Below, one piece after another: positions 8,673 through 18,396 of a stretch of 64,000 bases of DNA. The notes under the pieces are model-generated. The model was given only the letters and a program-made list of their open reading frames with translations, did not search any database and had not been told where the DNA came from. Each line of letters begins with the position of its first letter. Position 1 is the stretch's first letter. Source of the stretch: Pseudomonas kuykendallii (GTDB lineage Bacteria; Pseudomonadota; Gammaproteobacteria; Pseudomonadales; Pseudomonadaceae); NCBI RefSeq assembly GCF_900106975.1, contig NZ_FNNU01000001.1, positions 990,260 to 1,054,259 of the forward strand, written 5' to 3'. The translations under genes and the position numbers were made by a program.

Positions 8673-9726
8673 GGCGCGCGGCCTGCAACTCCTCCACCAG
8701 CGCCCGCACCAGCTCGGCGGCCGGCAGTGCCCGCGCCAGCGGCGCGCCCTGGCCGGCCCACTGCGCGGCGAAATCGTGGTTGCCGCGGGCGCCGGCCGCG
8801 GTATGCAGCGCCTTGGCGGCGTCATAGGCGATCGGGTAGTCGGGCAGCGCGGGCCTGGTATCGGCATCCCGATACAGGCGATTGGGCAGGCCGCGCGCCG
8901 GGCGTCCGGACAGCGTCGCGGTGATCCGCGTGCGGGCGGCGCGCTCGCCCTGCAACGCGGCGCGGTAGGCCGGGTTGGCCGCGGATTCCGGGCAGAGGAT
9001 GAACGCGGTGCCCATCTGCACCGCGTCGGCGCCCAGCGCCAGCGCGGCGGCGATGCCGGCGCCGTCCATGATGCCGCCGGCGGCGATCAGCGGCAGGCGG
9101 GTCTGCCGCGCCAGCAGGCGCACCAGCGCCAGGGTGCCGATCCCGTCGTCGCCGCCCTGCGGGTCGAAGACCCCGCGATGGCCGCCGGCCTCGACGCCCT
9201 GGGCGACCAGCGCATCGACCCCCGCGGCCTCGGCCAGCGTCGCTTCCACCGGCGTGGTGACGCAGGCCAGCAGGCGGATGCCGGCGCCCTTCAGCGCGGC
9301 GATGGTCGCCGCCGGGGGCAGGCCGAAGTGGAAGCTCACCACCGCCGGGCGCTCCTCCAGCAGCACCTCGAGCATCGGCGCATCGACCAGGAAGCTGGTG
9401 TAGATCTCGCCCAGCGCGGCCGGCGGCGCGGCGTCGAATTCGGCGAACAGCGGCCGCAGGTAGTCGAGCCAGGCCGCCTCCCGCGCGGCGTCGGGCTGCG
9501 CCGGCGGGTGGCAGAACAGGTTGACGTTGAACGGCCGCGCGGTCAGCGCGCGGGTTTCGCCGATCAGCGTTCGTGTCTGCTGCGCGGTGTTGGCGCCCAC
9601 GCCCAGCGAGCCCAGCCCGCCGGCCTCGGACACCGCCGCCGCCAGGCGGGGCGTGGAAACGCCGGCCATCGGCGCCTGGATGATCGGGTGCTCGATGCCC
9701 AGCAGGGCGGTGAGGCGCGGGCTCAT
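8650..9726 (-). CDS. Nitronate monooxygenase family FMN oxidoreductase
   Basis: A 358-residue flavin enzyme with the TIM-barrel nitronate monooxygenase / 2-nitropropane dioxygenase pattern. The N-terminal '[30 protein letters not shown]', the central '[12 protein letters not shown]' and '[32 protein letters not shown]' form the FMN phosphate site. Such enzymes oxidise alkyl nitronates such as propionate 3-nitronate. The start overlaps the kdpE stop by four bases (ATGA), so it is the last gene of the kdp transcript although no functional link with potassium is evident. Confidence 0.88.
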   Translation of the reverse strand: MSPRLTALLGIEHPIIQAPMAGVSTPRLAAAVSEAGGLGSLGVGANTAQQTRTLIGETRALTARPFNVNLFCHPPAQPDAAREAAWLDYLRPLFAEFDAAPPAALGEIYTSFLVDAPMLEVLLEERPAVVSFHFGLPPAATIAALKGAGIRLLACVTTPVEATLAEAAGVDALVAQGVEAGGHRGVFDPQGGDDGIGTLALVRLLARQTRLPLIAAGGIMDGAGIAAALALGADAVQMGTAFILCPESAANPAYRAALQGERAARTRITATLSGRPARGLPNRLYRDADTRPALPDYPIAYDAAKALHTAAGARGNHDFAAQWAGQGAPLARALPAAELVRALVEELQAARLSACATS

Positions 9727-10442
9727 GGGGTCTCCTCGGGCGGCGCGGCCGCCGGTAGTTCGATCAGGCGATAGCCGACGCCGGGCTCGGTGACGATGAA
9801 GCGTGGCCGGGTCGGCGCATCGCCGAGTTTCTGCCGCAGGTGGCCGACCACCACGCGCAGGTAGTGGCTGTCCTCGACGTGGGTCGGGCCCCAGATGTCC
9901 TTGAGCAGTTGCTGCTGGGTGACCATCCGCCCGAGGTGCCGGGCGAGCAGCGCCAGCACGGCGAACTCCTTGCGGGTCAGCGCTACCTCGGCGCCGTCCA
10001 GGGTCACCCGGCGGTCGGCGAAATCGATGTGCAGCGGGCCGTTGTCCAGGCTCGGCTCGCCGCGCGGGCCGTCGGCCAGGCGCAGCAGCACGCGCACGCG
10101 GGCGAGGAATTCCTGGATACCGAACGGCTTGGTCACGTAGTCGTTGGCGCCACCATCCAGGGCGAGCACCTTCTCGCCCTCGCTGGCGCGCACCGAGAGC
10201 ACCAGCACCGGCATCCGCGACCACTGGCGCAGGTCGCGAAGCACCTCATGGCCGTCCATGTCCGGCAGGCCGAGGTCGAGCACCATCAGGTCCGGGCGCG
10301 CCAGCGCGGCCTGGGCCAGCCCGTCGGTGCCGTTCGCCGCCTCCAGCACCCGGTAGCCCTGCGCGCTCAGGGCGATGCGCAGGAACCGGCGGATCTGCGC
10401 TTCGTCCTCGACGATCAGGATGCTGCTCGACATGGGCGTCAT
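9723..10442 (-). CDS. kdpE: KdpE, OmpR-family response regulator
   Basis: A 239-residue two-component regulator that activates kdpFABC when potassium is limiting. The receiver domain spans residues 5-125, with acidic pocket 'VEDEAQ' and phospho-acceptor Asp56 in '[10 protein letters not shown]'. The winged-helix DNA-binding domain spans about 135-230 ('[26 protein letters not shown]...[11 protein letters not shown]'). The ATG at 10442 overlaps the kdpD stop (ATGA); a second in-frame ATG at 10433 is possible. A matching TTTAT-N6-TTTAC operator lies upstream of kdpF. Confidence 0.95.
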   Translation of the reverse strand: MTPMSSSILIVEDEAQIRRFLRIALSAQGYRVLEAANGTDGLAQAALARPDLMVLDLGLPDMDGHEVLRDLRQWSRMPVLVLSVRASEGEKVLALDGGANDYVTKPFGIQEFLARVRVLLRLADGPRGEPSLDNGPLHIDFADRRVTLDGAEVALTRKEFAVLALLARHLGRMVTQQQLLKDIWGPTHVEDSHYLRVVVGHLRQKLGDAPTRPRFIVTEPGVGYRLIELPAAAPPEETP

Positions 10443-13075
10443 TCGTCTTCCAGCGGCGGTTGCGGGTGCACCGGCAGGTGCAGGGTGAAGCAGGCGCCGC
10501 GCCCGTCGAGGCCGTCGCCGATGCTCACCCTACCACCGTGGGCGCCGACCATGCCCAGGCAGATCGACAACCCCAACCCGGTGCCCTGGCCGCCGCGATC
10601 GCCGCGGCTGGCGGTATAGAACATGTCGAACACCTTGTCGCGCTCCTGCGCGGGAATGCCCGGCCCCTGGTCGGCCACGGCGAAGCGCAGCTCGCCTTCG
10701 TCGGCGTCCAGGCCGATGCGCAGCCGCGCACCCGCCGGCGAGAAGCGCGCGGCGTTCTCCAGCACGTTGACCAGCGCCTGCTCGATCAGTGCGGCGTGGA
10801 CGAACAGCAGCGGCAGGTCCTCGGCCACCTCGAGTTCCACCCGCAAGGGCGCGAGCACCGGGCGCAGGCGCTGCAGCGCGCTGGCGAGGATGTCGGCGGG
10901 CGCCACCCAGTCGCGCATCAGCTTCAGCCCGCCGTGGCCGAGGCGGGTCATGTCCAGCAGGTTCTGGATGTAGCGGTCGAGCCGCTCGGCCTCGTCGCGG
11001 GTGCCTTCGAGCAGCTCGCGGCGATCCGCCGGGGGAATCCGTTCGCCCAGCGCCAGCAGGCTGTCGATGGAGCCGCGCATGGCCGTCAGCGGGGTGCGCA
11101 GGTCGTGGGACACCGAGGCCAGCAGCGCGCTGCGCAGTTGCTCGGTTTCGCCGTGCAGGCGCGCGGCTTCCAGGTCGCTCGCCAGTTGCGCACGCGCCAG
11201 CGCCTGCGCCAGCGGCTGGCCGAGGGCGGCGTACAGGCGGCGCTGTTCGGCGCTCAGCGGCTGGCCGTCGTGGGGGGCGATGCCGAGCAGCGCGAGCGGT
11301 TGGCCGTCGCCGCTCAGCGGCAGCCACCACCAGCGCCCGCTGGGGAGCGTGCCGGTGCCCAGCCCGGCCGGCTGCTCGTGCCTCCAGGCCCAGTCGGCGG
11401 CGGCGCGTTCCTGTTCGGCGAGCGGCGGATGTTCCCCCGCTGGCGCCTGCCACTTGCCGTCGGCGTCACGCCCGAGCAGGCAGATGGCGACGTCCGGGTG
11501 CTGGGCGAACTGCTGGCTGGCGGCGCTCAGCACGGCCTGGCGATCGGTGGCGGCAGTCAGCCGGCGCGACAGCTCCAGCAGCTCGCCGGTCTCCGCCTGG
11601 GTCCGACGCAACGCCTGCAACTGGCGGCGCTGGCGACTGGCGAGATCGCCAGTGAGGCCGGCCATGAGCAGGAAGAACAGCAGGGTCAGCACGTCCTCTT
11701 CGCGGCGGATGCTCAGCGACAGGGTCGGCTGGATGAACAGGAAGTCGTAGGCGAGGAACGACAGCCCGGCGCAGGCCAGTGCCGGCCACAGGCTGCTGCG
11801 TACCGCCACCAGCAGCACCGCGGCGAGGAACACCAGGGAGATGTTCGGCAGCTCCAGCACCCGCGAGACGCCCAGCGACAGCGCCGCGGCGGCCAGCGCG
11901 GCGCCCATCGCCAGCAGGTAGTCGCGGCGCCGCCAGCCCGTCCGCGCGCGGGGCGTCCGCGGCGCTTCGGTGTCGCTGCCGAGCAGGCTGATTTCCAGCG
12001 TGCCGGCGCCCTGCAGCAGGCGTTCGGCGAGGCCGCGCCGCCAGCGCCGGCGCTGCCCGCGATGGCCGACCAGCAGCAGGCTGGCACGGCGCTCGCGGGC
12101 ATGGTCGAGCAGCGCCCGTGCGACGTCGTCGGCGCGCAACAGCACGACTTCGCCGCCCAGCCGTTCGGCCAGTTGCTGCGCCGCCTGCAGCGCCGCGCGA
12201 GCGGTTTCGCTGGCGGGCTTGCCGGTGTCGATGTGCAGCGCGCTCCAGGGCAGGTGGCGGCGCTCGGCGACCCGGCTGGCGTGGCGCACCAGGCGCTGCG
12301 CCTGCTCGTCGCCGGTGATCCCCACCAACAGCCGGCCGCGCAACGCCGGGGCTTCCTGGCCCTGCTGGCGGTAGCGGCGGTCGAGGTCGGCGTCGACCCG
12401 CGCGGCGGCGGTGTGCATCGCCAGCTCGCGCAGGGCGGTGAGGTTGGTCTGCGAGAAGAACGCATCGATCGCCGCGCGTGCCTGTTCCGGCACGTAGACC
12501 TTGCCGTCGCGCAGGCGCTCGAGCAGCTCGCGCGGCGGCAGGTCGATCAGGAGGATTTCGTCGGCGTCCTGCAGCAGCCAGTCCGGCACCGTTTCGCGCA
12601 CCTGCACCCCGGTGATGTCGCGGACCTGGTCGTTGAGGCTTTCCAGATGCTGCACGTTGACCGTGGTGTAGACGTCGATGCCGGCGTCGAGCAGCTCCAG
12701 CACGTCCTGCCAGCGCTTGGCGTGGCGGCTGCCCGGCGCGTTGCTGTGCGCCAGCTCGTCCACCAGCGCCAGCTTCGGCCGCGCCGCCAGCAGGCCGTCG
12801 AGGTCCAGCTCGGCCAGTCGCAGGCCGCGGTAGTCGAAGCGCCGCAGCGGCTGCTGCGGCAGGCCGGCGAGCAACGCCTCGGTCTCCGCGCGGCCATGGC
12901 TCTCGACGATTCCGGCACGCAGTGCGACACCCTGGCGCCGTTGCGCCTGCGCCGCCTGCAGCATGGCGAAGGTCTTGCCGACGCCAGGCGCGGCGCCGAG
13001 GAAGACCTTCAGCCGGCCGCGTCCGCCGCCGGGAAGGTCGGCGAGCAGGGCGTCGGCGCGGTCGGTATCGCTCAT
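10439..13075 (-). CDS. kdpD: KdpD, osmosensitive K+ channel histidine kinase
   Basis: An 878-residue inner-membrane sensor kinase. The N-terminal KdpD domain has Walker A 'GAAPGVGKT' (residues 27-35). It is followed by a universal-stress-protein-like domain (about 245-370), four clustered membrane segments (about 395-495), a GAF-like region, the phospho-acceptor His in 'SVSHDLRTPL' (near residue 655) and the HATPase with 'DQGPGIP' and 'GTGLGLSI'. It senses K+ and ionic strength and controls KdpE. It starts 19 bases after the kdpC stop and overlaps kdpE at its end. Confidence 0.95.
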   Translation of the reverse strand: MSDTDRADALLADLPGGGRGRLKVFLGAAPGVGKTFAMLQAAQAQRRQGVALRAGIVESHGRAETEALLAGLPQQPLRRFDYRGLRLAELDLDGLLAARPKLALVDELAHSNAPGSRHAKRWQDVLELLDAGIDVYTTVNVQHLESLNDQVRDITGVQVRETVPDWLLQDADEILLIDLPPRELLERLRDGKVYVPEQARAAIDAFFSQTNLTALRELAMHTAAARVDADLDRRYRQQGQEAPALRGRLLVGITGDEQAQRLVRHASRVAERRHLPWSALHIDTGKPASETARAALQAAQQLAERLGGEVVLLRADDVARALLDHARERRASLLLVGHRGQRRRWRRGLAERLLQGAGTLEISLLGSDTEAPRTPRARTGWRRRDYLLAMGAALAAAALSLGVSRVLELPNISLVFLAAVLLVAVRSSLWPALACAGLSFLAYDFLFIQPTLSLSIRREEDVLTLLFFLLMAGLTGDLASRQRRQLQALRRTQAETGELLELSRRLTAATDRQAVLSAASQQFAQHPDVAICLLGRDADGKWQAPAGEHPPLAEQERAAADWAWRHEQPAGLGTGTLPSGRWWWLPLSGDGQPLALLGIAPHDGQPLSAEQRRLYAALGQPLAQALARAQLASDLEAARLHGETEQLRSALLASVSHDLRTPLTAMRGSIDSLLALGERIPPADRRELLEGTRDEAERLDRYIQNLLDMTRLGHGGLKLMRDWVAPADILASALQRLRPVLAPLRVELEVAEDLPLLFVHAALIEQALVNVLENAARFSPAGARLRIGLDADEGELRFAVADQGPGIPAQERDKVFDMFYTASRGDRGGQGTGLGLSICLGMVGAHGGRVSIGDGLDGRGACFTLHLPVHPQPPLEDE

Positions 13076-13094
13076 GGCGGGCTCTCGGAACGGG

Positions 13095-13643
13095 TCAGCG
13101 ATTGTCGTCCAGTGCCCGGTTCAGGGCCAGCACATTGACCACCTCGGGGCCGACCAGCGGGCGCTCGATGTGGCGCTCCAGAAGGCGTTCCAGATCCGCC
13201 GCGGCGACCCCGCGAGCGGCGGCCACGCGGGGGATCTGGAAACGCACCGCGTCCGGCGGCAGGTGGGGGTCCAGACCGCTGCCCGAGGTGGTGACCAGGG
13301 CCATCGGCACGGCGCCGGGCGCTTCGCCGTGCAGGCGCGCGGCGTCGGCGGCGATGCGCTGGCGCAGCGCCGGGTTGCTCGCCGAGAGGTTGCTGGCGGC
13401 GCTGGCGACGGTGGCGAAGGCGCCGGCCGAAGGGCGTGGCTGGAACCATTCGGCGCCGTCGAAGGGCTGCGCCAGCAGGCGGCTGCCGCGCACCTTGCCG
13501 ACGGCGTCGCGGATCAGGCTGCCGTTGGCCTGCTCGGGAAACGCCAGTTGCGCGACGGCGGTGACGGCCAGCGGATAGGCGACGCCGGTGATCAGGGTCA
13601 GCAACGCCAGCAGGGTAACGGCGGGGCGGATGTGCGTGAGCAT
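13095..13643 (-). CDS. kdpC: KdpC, K+-transporting ATPase subunit C
   Basis: A 182-residue single-pass subunit that stabilises the KdpFABC complex and promotes ATP binding. The membrane anchor is near residues 8-30 ('[15 protein letters not shown]'), followed by the conserved '[10 protein letters not shown]' and the periplasmic '[25 protein letters not shown]' block. I chose ATG 13643 (MLTHIRPAV) because it aligns with known KdpC N-termini and has GGAGAA at five bases. ATG 13661 (188 residues) also has a good site. The preceding gap to kdpB holds a repeat element. Confidence 0.92.
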   Translation of the reverse strand: MLTHIRPAVTLLALLTLITGVAYPLAVTAVAQLAFPEQANGSLIRDAVGKVRGSRLLAQPFDGAEWFQPRPSAGAFATVASAASNLSASNPALRQRIAADAARLHGEAPGAVPMALVTTSGSGLDPHLPPDAVRFQIPRVAAARGVAAADLERLLERHIERPLVGPEVVNVLALNRALDDNR

Positions 13644-13668
13644 GGAGTTCTCCGGATTCATTGACGAC

Positions 13669-13750
13669 TCCCTCTCCCAGAGGCAGAGGGGTAAAAGCCT
13701 TACACCAGCGTCGTAGGATGGGTCGAGCGCAGCGCCACCCATCACCGGCG
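13669..13750. repeat. REP-like palindromic elements between kdpB and kdpC
   Basis: The 139-base kdpB-kdpC gap holds two inverted units. One is a CCCTCTCC...GGAGAGGG-like unit (about 13669-13692), related to that near 36470. The other (about 13713-13743) pairs GATGGGT with ACCCATC around a GCGC-rich loop, a form I recognise as dispersed in Pseudomonas genomes. Neither shows a U-tract, so they are unlikely to be strong terminators. Confidence 0.55.
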
Positions 13751-13782
13751 CCTCGCTACGCTCAAGCCAACCTGCGTTCGCG

Positions 13783-15840
13783 TCATGCCAGCCCTGCGGC
13801 GACCAGCAGCATGTCGAGCGCCTTGATCCCGAGGAACGGCGCGATCAGCCCGCCGAGCCCGTAGATCAGCAGGTTGCGCCGCAGCAGGCTGGCCGCGTCG
13901 GCGGCCTGCACGCGCACGCCGCGCAGGGCCAGGGGGATCAGCGCGACGATGATCAGCGCGTTGAACACGATGGCCGAGAGGATCGCGCTCTGCGGGCTGT
14001 GCAGCTGCATCAGGTTGAGCAGGCCGAGCTGTGGATAGAGGCCGCTGAACAGCGCCGGCAGGATGGCGAAGTACTTGGCGACGTCGTTGGCCACCGAGAA
14101 GGTGGTCAGTGCGCCGCGGGTGACCAGCAGCTCCTTGCCGACCCGCACCACGTCGAGCAGCTTGGTCGGGTCCGAGTCCAGGTCGACCAGGTTGGCTGCC
14201 TCGCGCGCGGCCTGGGTGCCGTCGTTCATCGCCATGCCGACGTCGGCCTGGGCCAGCGCCGGCGCGTCGTTGGCGCCGTCGCCGCACATCGCGACCAGCT
14301 TGCCCTCGGCCTGCTCCTGGCGGATGCGTTGCAGTTTCTTTTCCGGCGTGGCCTCGGCGATGACGTCGTCGACCCCGGCTTCGGCGGCGATGGCGGCGGC
14401 GGTCAGCGGGTTGTCGCCGGTCACCATCACGGTGCGGATGCCCAGCGTGCGCAGCTCGGCGAAGCGCTGGCGGATTCCCGGCTTGACCACGTCCTTGAGG
14501 TGCACGGCGCCCAGCAGCTCGCCGTCGGCGCAGACCAGCAGCGGCGTGCCGCCACTCTGCGCGATGCTGTCGATCTCGCGTGCCAGCGCGGGCGCGAGGC
14601 TCGCGCGGTCGCGGCCGAGGAAGTCCAGCACCGAGTCCACCGCGCCCTTGCGCAACACCCGGCCGTTCCAGTCGATCCCGGAGAGCCGCGTCTCGGCGCT
14701 GAACGGCACCGCGGTCACCGCGCTGCGCGCCGGCTCCTGCAGCGGATGCAGCGCGCGCAGGTAGTCGACGATGGATTTGCCTTCCGGCGTGTCGTCGGCC
14801 AGCGAGGCCAGCAGCGCGCCTTCGGCCAGGGCCATGGCGCTGACGCCGGGCGCGGCGAACAGCGCGCTGCAGCGGCGGTTGCCGAAGGTGATGGTGCCGG
14901 TCTTGTCGAGCAGCAGCACGTGCACGTCGCCGGCCGCCTCCACCGCGCGACCGGATTTGGCGATCACGTTGAGGCGCACCAGGCGGTCCATCCCGGCGAT
15001 GCCGATGGCCGAGAGCAGGCCGCCGATGGTGGTCGGGATCAGCGTCACCAGCAGCGCCACCAGGTACACCAGCGGCAGGTCGCCGCCGGCGAAGCGGGCG
15101 AACGGCTGCAGGGTGGCGACCACTAGCAGGAAGATCAGCGTCAGGCCGATCAGCAGGATGTCCAGCGCCACCTCGTTGGGCGTCTTCTGCCGCTTGGCGC
15201 CTTCCACCAGGGCGATCATCCGGTCCAGCGTCGACTCGCCGGGGTTGGCGCTGATGCGCACCAGCAGCCAGTCGGACACCAGCCGCGTGTTGCCGGTCAC
15301 CGCGGAGCGGTCGCCGTCGGATTCGCGGATCACTGGCGCCGATTCGCCGGTGATCGCCGCCTCGTTCACCGCGCCGATGCCTTCGACGATCTCGCCGTCG
15401 CCGGGAATCAGCTCGCCGGCCTCGACGCGCACCAGATCGCCACGCCGCAGGCTGCTGGCGGCGACGCTGGTGTAGCTGCCGTCGGCCGTGCGAAGGCGGG
15501 CGCGTAAGCCCTCGCCGCCGGCCTTGAGGCTGTCGGCGCGGGCCTTGCCTCGACCTTCGGCGAGCGCCTCGGCGAAGTTGGCGAAGAGCACGGTGAACCA
15601 CAGCCAGAGCGCGATCTGCAGCGCCAGGCCGGTGCTCACGCCCTGCGCCGGAACGAAGCACAGCAGGCTGGTGACCACGGCGGTCAGCTCGACCACCAGC
15701 ATCACTGGCGAGCGCAGCAACTGCCGCGGATCGAGCTTGACGAACGCCTGCACCAGCGCCGGACGCCAGAGGGCGGAGAGGCGCGTGCGGGCCTGTTGGG
15801 GGGCGCCGGTCAGCGCCGGATTCTGCGAGTTGCCAGTCAT
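13783..15840 (-). CDS. kdpB: KdpB, K+-transporting P-type ATPase catalytic subunit
   Basis: A 685-residue P-type ATPase that energises K+ uptake. The phosphorylated aspartate lies in '[13 protein letters not shown]' (near residue 312). 'GESAPV' is the actuator-domain TGES-like loop, 'RKGAVD' lies in the nucleotide-binding domain, and '[21 protein letters not shown]' is the hinge motif. Seven membrane segments are apparent. The ATG at 15840 lies ten bases after the kdpA stop. Residues agree with the KdpB family throughout, with no frameshift visible. Confidence 0.97.
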   Translation of the reverse strand: MTGNSQNPALTGAPQQARTRLSALWRPALVQAFVKLDPRQLLRSPVMLVVELTAVVTSLLCFVPAQGVSTGLALQIALWLWFTVLFANFAEALAEGRGKARADSLKAGGEGLRARLRTADGSYTSVAASSLRRGDLVRVEAGELIPGDGEIVEGIGAVNEAAITGESAPVIRESDGDRSAVTGNTRLVSDWLLVRISANPGESTLDRMIALVEGAKRQKTPNEVALDILLIGLTLIFLLVVATLQPFARFAGGDLPLVYLVALLVTLIPTTIGGLLSAIGIAGMDRLVRLNVIAKSGRAVEAAGDVHVLLLDKTGTITFGNRRCSALFAAPGVSAMALAEGALLASLADDTPEGKSIVDYLRALHPLQEPARSAVTAVPFSAETRLSGIDWNGRVLRKGAVDSVLDFLGRDRASLAPALAREIDSIAQSGGTPLLVCADGELLGAVHLKDVVKPGIRQRFAELRTLGIRTVMVTGDNPLTAAAIAAEAGVDDVIAEATPEKKLQRIRQEQAEGKLVAMCGDGANDAPALAQADVGMAMNDGTQAAREAANLVDLDSDPTKLLDVVRVGKELLVTRGALTTFSVANDVAKYFAILPALFSGLYPQLGLLNLMQLHSPQSAILSAIVFNALIIVALIPLALRGVRVQAADAASLLRRNLLIYGLGGLIAPFLGIKALDMLLVAAGLA

Positions 15841-15849
15841 GTCGGCTCC

Positions 15850-17547
15850 TTATTGGCCCAGCAGGCTGAGGTGTTCGGCGAGCGGGCCGAGGGCCAGCGC
15901 CGGGAGGAAGGTCAGGCCGCCGACCAGCAGGATGGTCAGGGTCAGCAGGGTGACGAACAGCGGGCCGTGGGTCGGGAAGCTGTCGCTGCCCAGTGGTGCG
16001 CGCTTCTTCTGCGCCAGGCTGCCGGCGATCGCCAGGACCGGCAGGAGGTAGCCGAAGCGCCCGAGAAGCATGGCCAGGCCGAGCATCAGGTTGTGGTAGA
16101 TGGTGTTGGCGCCGAAGCCGGCGAAGGCCGAGCCGTTGTTGGCGCTGGCGGAGGTGTAGGCGTAGAGGATCTGGCTGAAACCGTGCGGGCCGGGGTTGCT
16201 CACCGACGCCAGCGGGCCGGGCAGGCTGGCGGCGAGTGCGCCGAACACCAGCGCACCGACCGGCATCACCAGCAGGGTCGCCACCAGCAAACGGACTTCG
16301 CGGGCCTCCAGCTTCTTGCCGAGGTATTCCGGGGTGCGGCCGATCATCAGCCCGGCGAGGAACACGGCGATCAGGACGAACAGCAGCATGCCGTAGAGGC
16401 CGGCACCGACACCGCCGAAGATCACCTCGCCGAGCATCATGTTGAACAGCGGCATCAGCGAGCCGAGCGCGCTGAAGCTGTCGTGCATGGCATTCACCGA
16501 GCCGTTCGAGGCGGCCGTGGTGGTCACCGCCCAGAGGCTCGAGGCGGTGATGCCGAAGCGGCTTTCCTTGCCTTCCAGCGAGCAGGCCTGCTCGATCGGC
16601 AGGCCCGCCAGCAGCGGGTTCGGCTGGTACTCGGCGTATAGCGTCAGGCCCAGGCCGATGACGAAGACGATCAGCATGCTCGCCAGCAGCGCGCGGCTCT
16701 GGCGCAGGTCCCTGACGTAGTGGCCGAAGGTGAACAGCAGCGCCGCCGGGATCAGTAGGATCGAGACCACCTCGAACAGGTTGCTCCAGGCCGTCGGATT
16801 CTCGAATGGGTGCGCCGAGTTGACGCCGAAGAAGCCGCCGCCGTTGGTGCCCAGCTGCTTGATGGCGATCTGGCTGGCCGCCGGGCCGAGGGGAATGCCT
16901 TGCGGCTGGCCTTGCAGGGTCAGCGCGTCGACGTAGGGCTGGAAGGTCTGCGGCACGCCCTGCCAGACCAGCAGCAGCGCCAGCAGCAGGCACAACGGCA
17001 GCATGCCGTAGAGCGTGGCGCGGGTCAGGTCGACCCAGAAGTTGCCGATCTCCCGTGTCGAACGCCGGGCGATGCCGCGGCAGAACACCGTCAGCACGGC
17101 CAGGCCCACCGCCGGGCTGACGAAGTTCTGCACGCCGAGACCGAGCATCTGGCTGAAGTAGCTGAGCGTCGACTCGCCGCTGTAGGCCTGCCAGTTGGTG
17201 TTGCTGACGAAGCTGATCGCGGTGTTCAGCGCCAGGCTCCACTCGAGGCCGGCCAGCTTCTGCGGATTGAGCGGCAGCACGCCCTGAAGCAGCAGGATGG
17301 CGAACAGCAGCAGAAGGCTCGCCAGGCTGAAGACCAGCAGTGACGCCGCGTAGGCCTTCCAGTCCTGGGCCGCTCCTGGCTCGAGCCCGCAGAGCCGGTA
17401 GCAGCCGCGTTCCAGCGGGCCGAGCAGCGGGCTGAGCAGGGTGCGCTCGCCCTCCATCGCCCGGTACAGGTAGCGACCGAGCCAGGGCGCCGGTGCCAGC
17501 ACCAGGACGAAGAAGGCGATGAGTTGCCAGTAGTCGGAGGTCTGCAT
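15850..17547 (-). CDS. kdpA: KdpA, K+-transporting ATPase channel-like subunit
   Basis: A 565-residue polytopic protein homologous to K+ channel/transporter folds. Selectivity-filter-like loops are visible, e.g. '[15 protein letters not shown]', '[19 protein letters not shown]', '[16 protein letters not shown]' and '[13 protein letters not shown]', one per pseudo-repeat. It binds K+ from the periplasm and passes it through the complex. The ATG at 17547 lies five bases beyond the kdpF stop. Length is normal for the family. Confidence 0.97.
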   Translation of the reverse strand: MQTSDYWQLIAFFVLVLAPAPWLGRYLYRAMEGERTLLSPLLGPLERGCYRLCGLEPGAAQDWKAYAASLLVFSLASLLLLFAILLLQGVLPLNPQKLAGLEWSLALNTAISFVSNTNWQAYSGESTLSYFSQMLGLGVQNFVSPAVGLAVLTVFCRGIARRSTREIGNFWVDLTRATLYGMLPLCLLLALLLVWQGVPQTFQPYVDALTLQGQPQGIPLGPAASQIAIKQLGTNGGGFFGVNSAHPFENPTAWSNLFEVVSILLIPAALLFTFGHYVRDLRQSRALLASMLIVFVIGLGLTLYAEYQPNPLLAGLPIEQACSLEGKESRFGITASSLWAVTTTAASNGSVNAMHDSFSALGSLMPLFNMMLGEVIFGGVGAGLYGMLLFVLIAVFLAGLMIGRTPEYLGKKLEAREVRLLVATLLVMPVGALVFGALAASLPGPLASVSNPGPHGFSQILYAYTSASANNGSAFAGFGANTIYHNLMLGLAMLLGRFGYLLPVLAIAGSLAQKKRAPLGSDSFPTHGPLFVTLLTLTILLVGGLTFLPALALGPLAEHLSLLGQ

Positions 17548-17552
17548 GGCGC

Positions 17553-17642
17553 CTAGCTCCGCTCGGCGCGCAGCAGCGCTACCACCAGGTAGATGAACAG
17601 CCCCGTGGCCAGGGCCAGGGACACGCCGTCGAGAATGCTCAT
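17553..17642 (-). CDS. kdpF: KdpF, small stabilising subunit
   Basis: A 29-residue single membrane helix found by reading the stretch upstream of kdpA. It starts [14 protein letters not shown], continues [14 protein letters not shown] and stops with TAG at 17553. Sequence, size and position match KdpF, a lipid-like peptide that stabilises KdpFABC. The ribosome site is GGAG-like (AAGGAGCG before ATG 17642). It is often missed in annotation because of its size. Confidence 0.93.
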   Translation of the reverse strand: MSILDGVSLALATGLFIYLVVALLRAERS

Positions 17643-17732
17643 GGGTTTCGCTCCTTGTCGGCGGACCGTCCGCCTGGCGCCATTCTCGGCAGTGGCGGCG
17701 TAAAGGAACGAGATGAGCGGGCCGGGCGCGGC

Positions 17733-17748
17733 GTAAAGAATTCATAAA
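17733..17748 (-). promoter_or_regulatory. Putative KdpE operator of kdpFABC
   Basis: On the minus strand the bases read TTTAT, six bases (GAATTC), then TTTAC. The E. coli kdpFABC operator has the same two half-sites at the same spacing, as I remember it. It lies about 90 bases upstream of kdpF, in the gap shared with the divergent SUKH gene. No convincing -35/-10 pair was found. Confidence 0.55.
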
Positions 17749-17850
17749 GAAGCGCGGGCCCGAGCGGTTGGCGAACGGATCGAGTTCCCGTAGAGTCGCC
17801 GGAAAGCTGGCGCCTGAATAATGACTCTCATCGGATCACGAGCGGCAAAC

Positions 17851-18378
17851 ATGTCGGAAGCGATGGATACGCGGGTTCTCTGGAAACGCCTCGAAGCCTG
17901 GCTGGCGGGCCATGATCCCGCGCGCCTGGCCGACCTCAATCCGCCGGCTTCCGAGTCCGCCGTGCGCGAACTGGAGCGCGTGCTGGGCGTGGCCCTGCCT
18001 GCCGGCTTCAGCGACTGCCTGAAGGTCCACGACGGCCAGCGCGGCCAGGCCGGCGCGTTGTTCGACGGCAACCAGTTCCTGCCGATCCGCCACATCGCGA
18101 TGAGCTGGTCGTCCTGGACCGAGTTGCTCGACGACGGCGATTTCGACGGCCGCGTCGCCCGCCCGGACGCCGGCATCCGCGAAGGCTGGTGGCAACGCGG
18201 CTGGGTGCCGTTCGCCTCCAACGGCGGCGGCGACTACCTGTGCCTGGACATGGTGCCGGCCGCGCAGGGCCGCGTCGGGCAGGTCATCGAGGTGCTCCAT
18301 GACGTGCCGCAGCGCGTGCTGGTGGCGCCTTCGTTCGCCGCCTGGCTCGGCGACTTCATTCACCGCAAGACCGTCTGA
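17851..18378 (+). CDS. SMI1/KNR4 (SUKH) family protein
   Basis: A 175-residue cytoplasmic protein with SUKH-fold landmarks. An early 'ESAVRELERVLGVALPAGFSDCLKVHDGQ' (the LP..F/Y...NG-like core) is followed by 'FLPIRHIAMSW', the strongly conserved 'WVPFASNGGGDYLCLDM' (W.P...G.GD..C.D) and 'FAAWLGDF'. SUKH proteins often act as immunity proteins against nuclease toxins. The next gene, 18 bases downstream, carries an HNH-like motif, which fits that pattern. Start uncertain: ATG 17851 chosen; 17821 and 17863 are possible, and none has a strong ribosome site. Confidence 0.85.
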   Translation: MSEAMDTRVLWKRLEAWLAGHDPARLADLNPPASESAVRELERVLGVALPAGFSDCLKVHDGQRGQAGALFDGNQFLPIRHIAMSWSSWTELLDDGDFDGRVARPDAGIREGWWQRGWVPFASNGGGDYLCLDMVPAAQGRVGQVIEVLHDVPQRVLVAPSFAAWLGDFIHRKTV

Positions 18379-18396
18379 CCAAGGCAGGGAAACGCC

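Noticed and set aside
10460-13138. 892-residue open frame on the plus strand opposite kdpD
   Set aside because: It is His/Gln/Arg-rich, has no domain and mirrors kdpD codon structure; a GC-skew shadow.
17691-17850. Classical sigma70 promoter of kdpFABC
   Set aside because: No -35/-10 pair with acceptable spacing could be defended; only the operator is reported.
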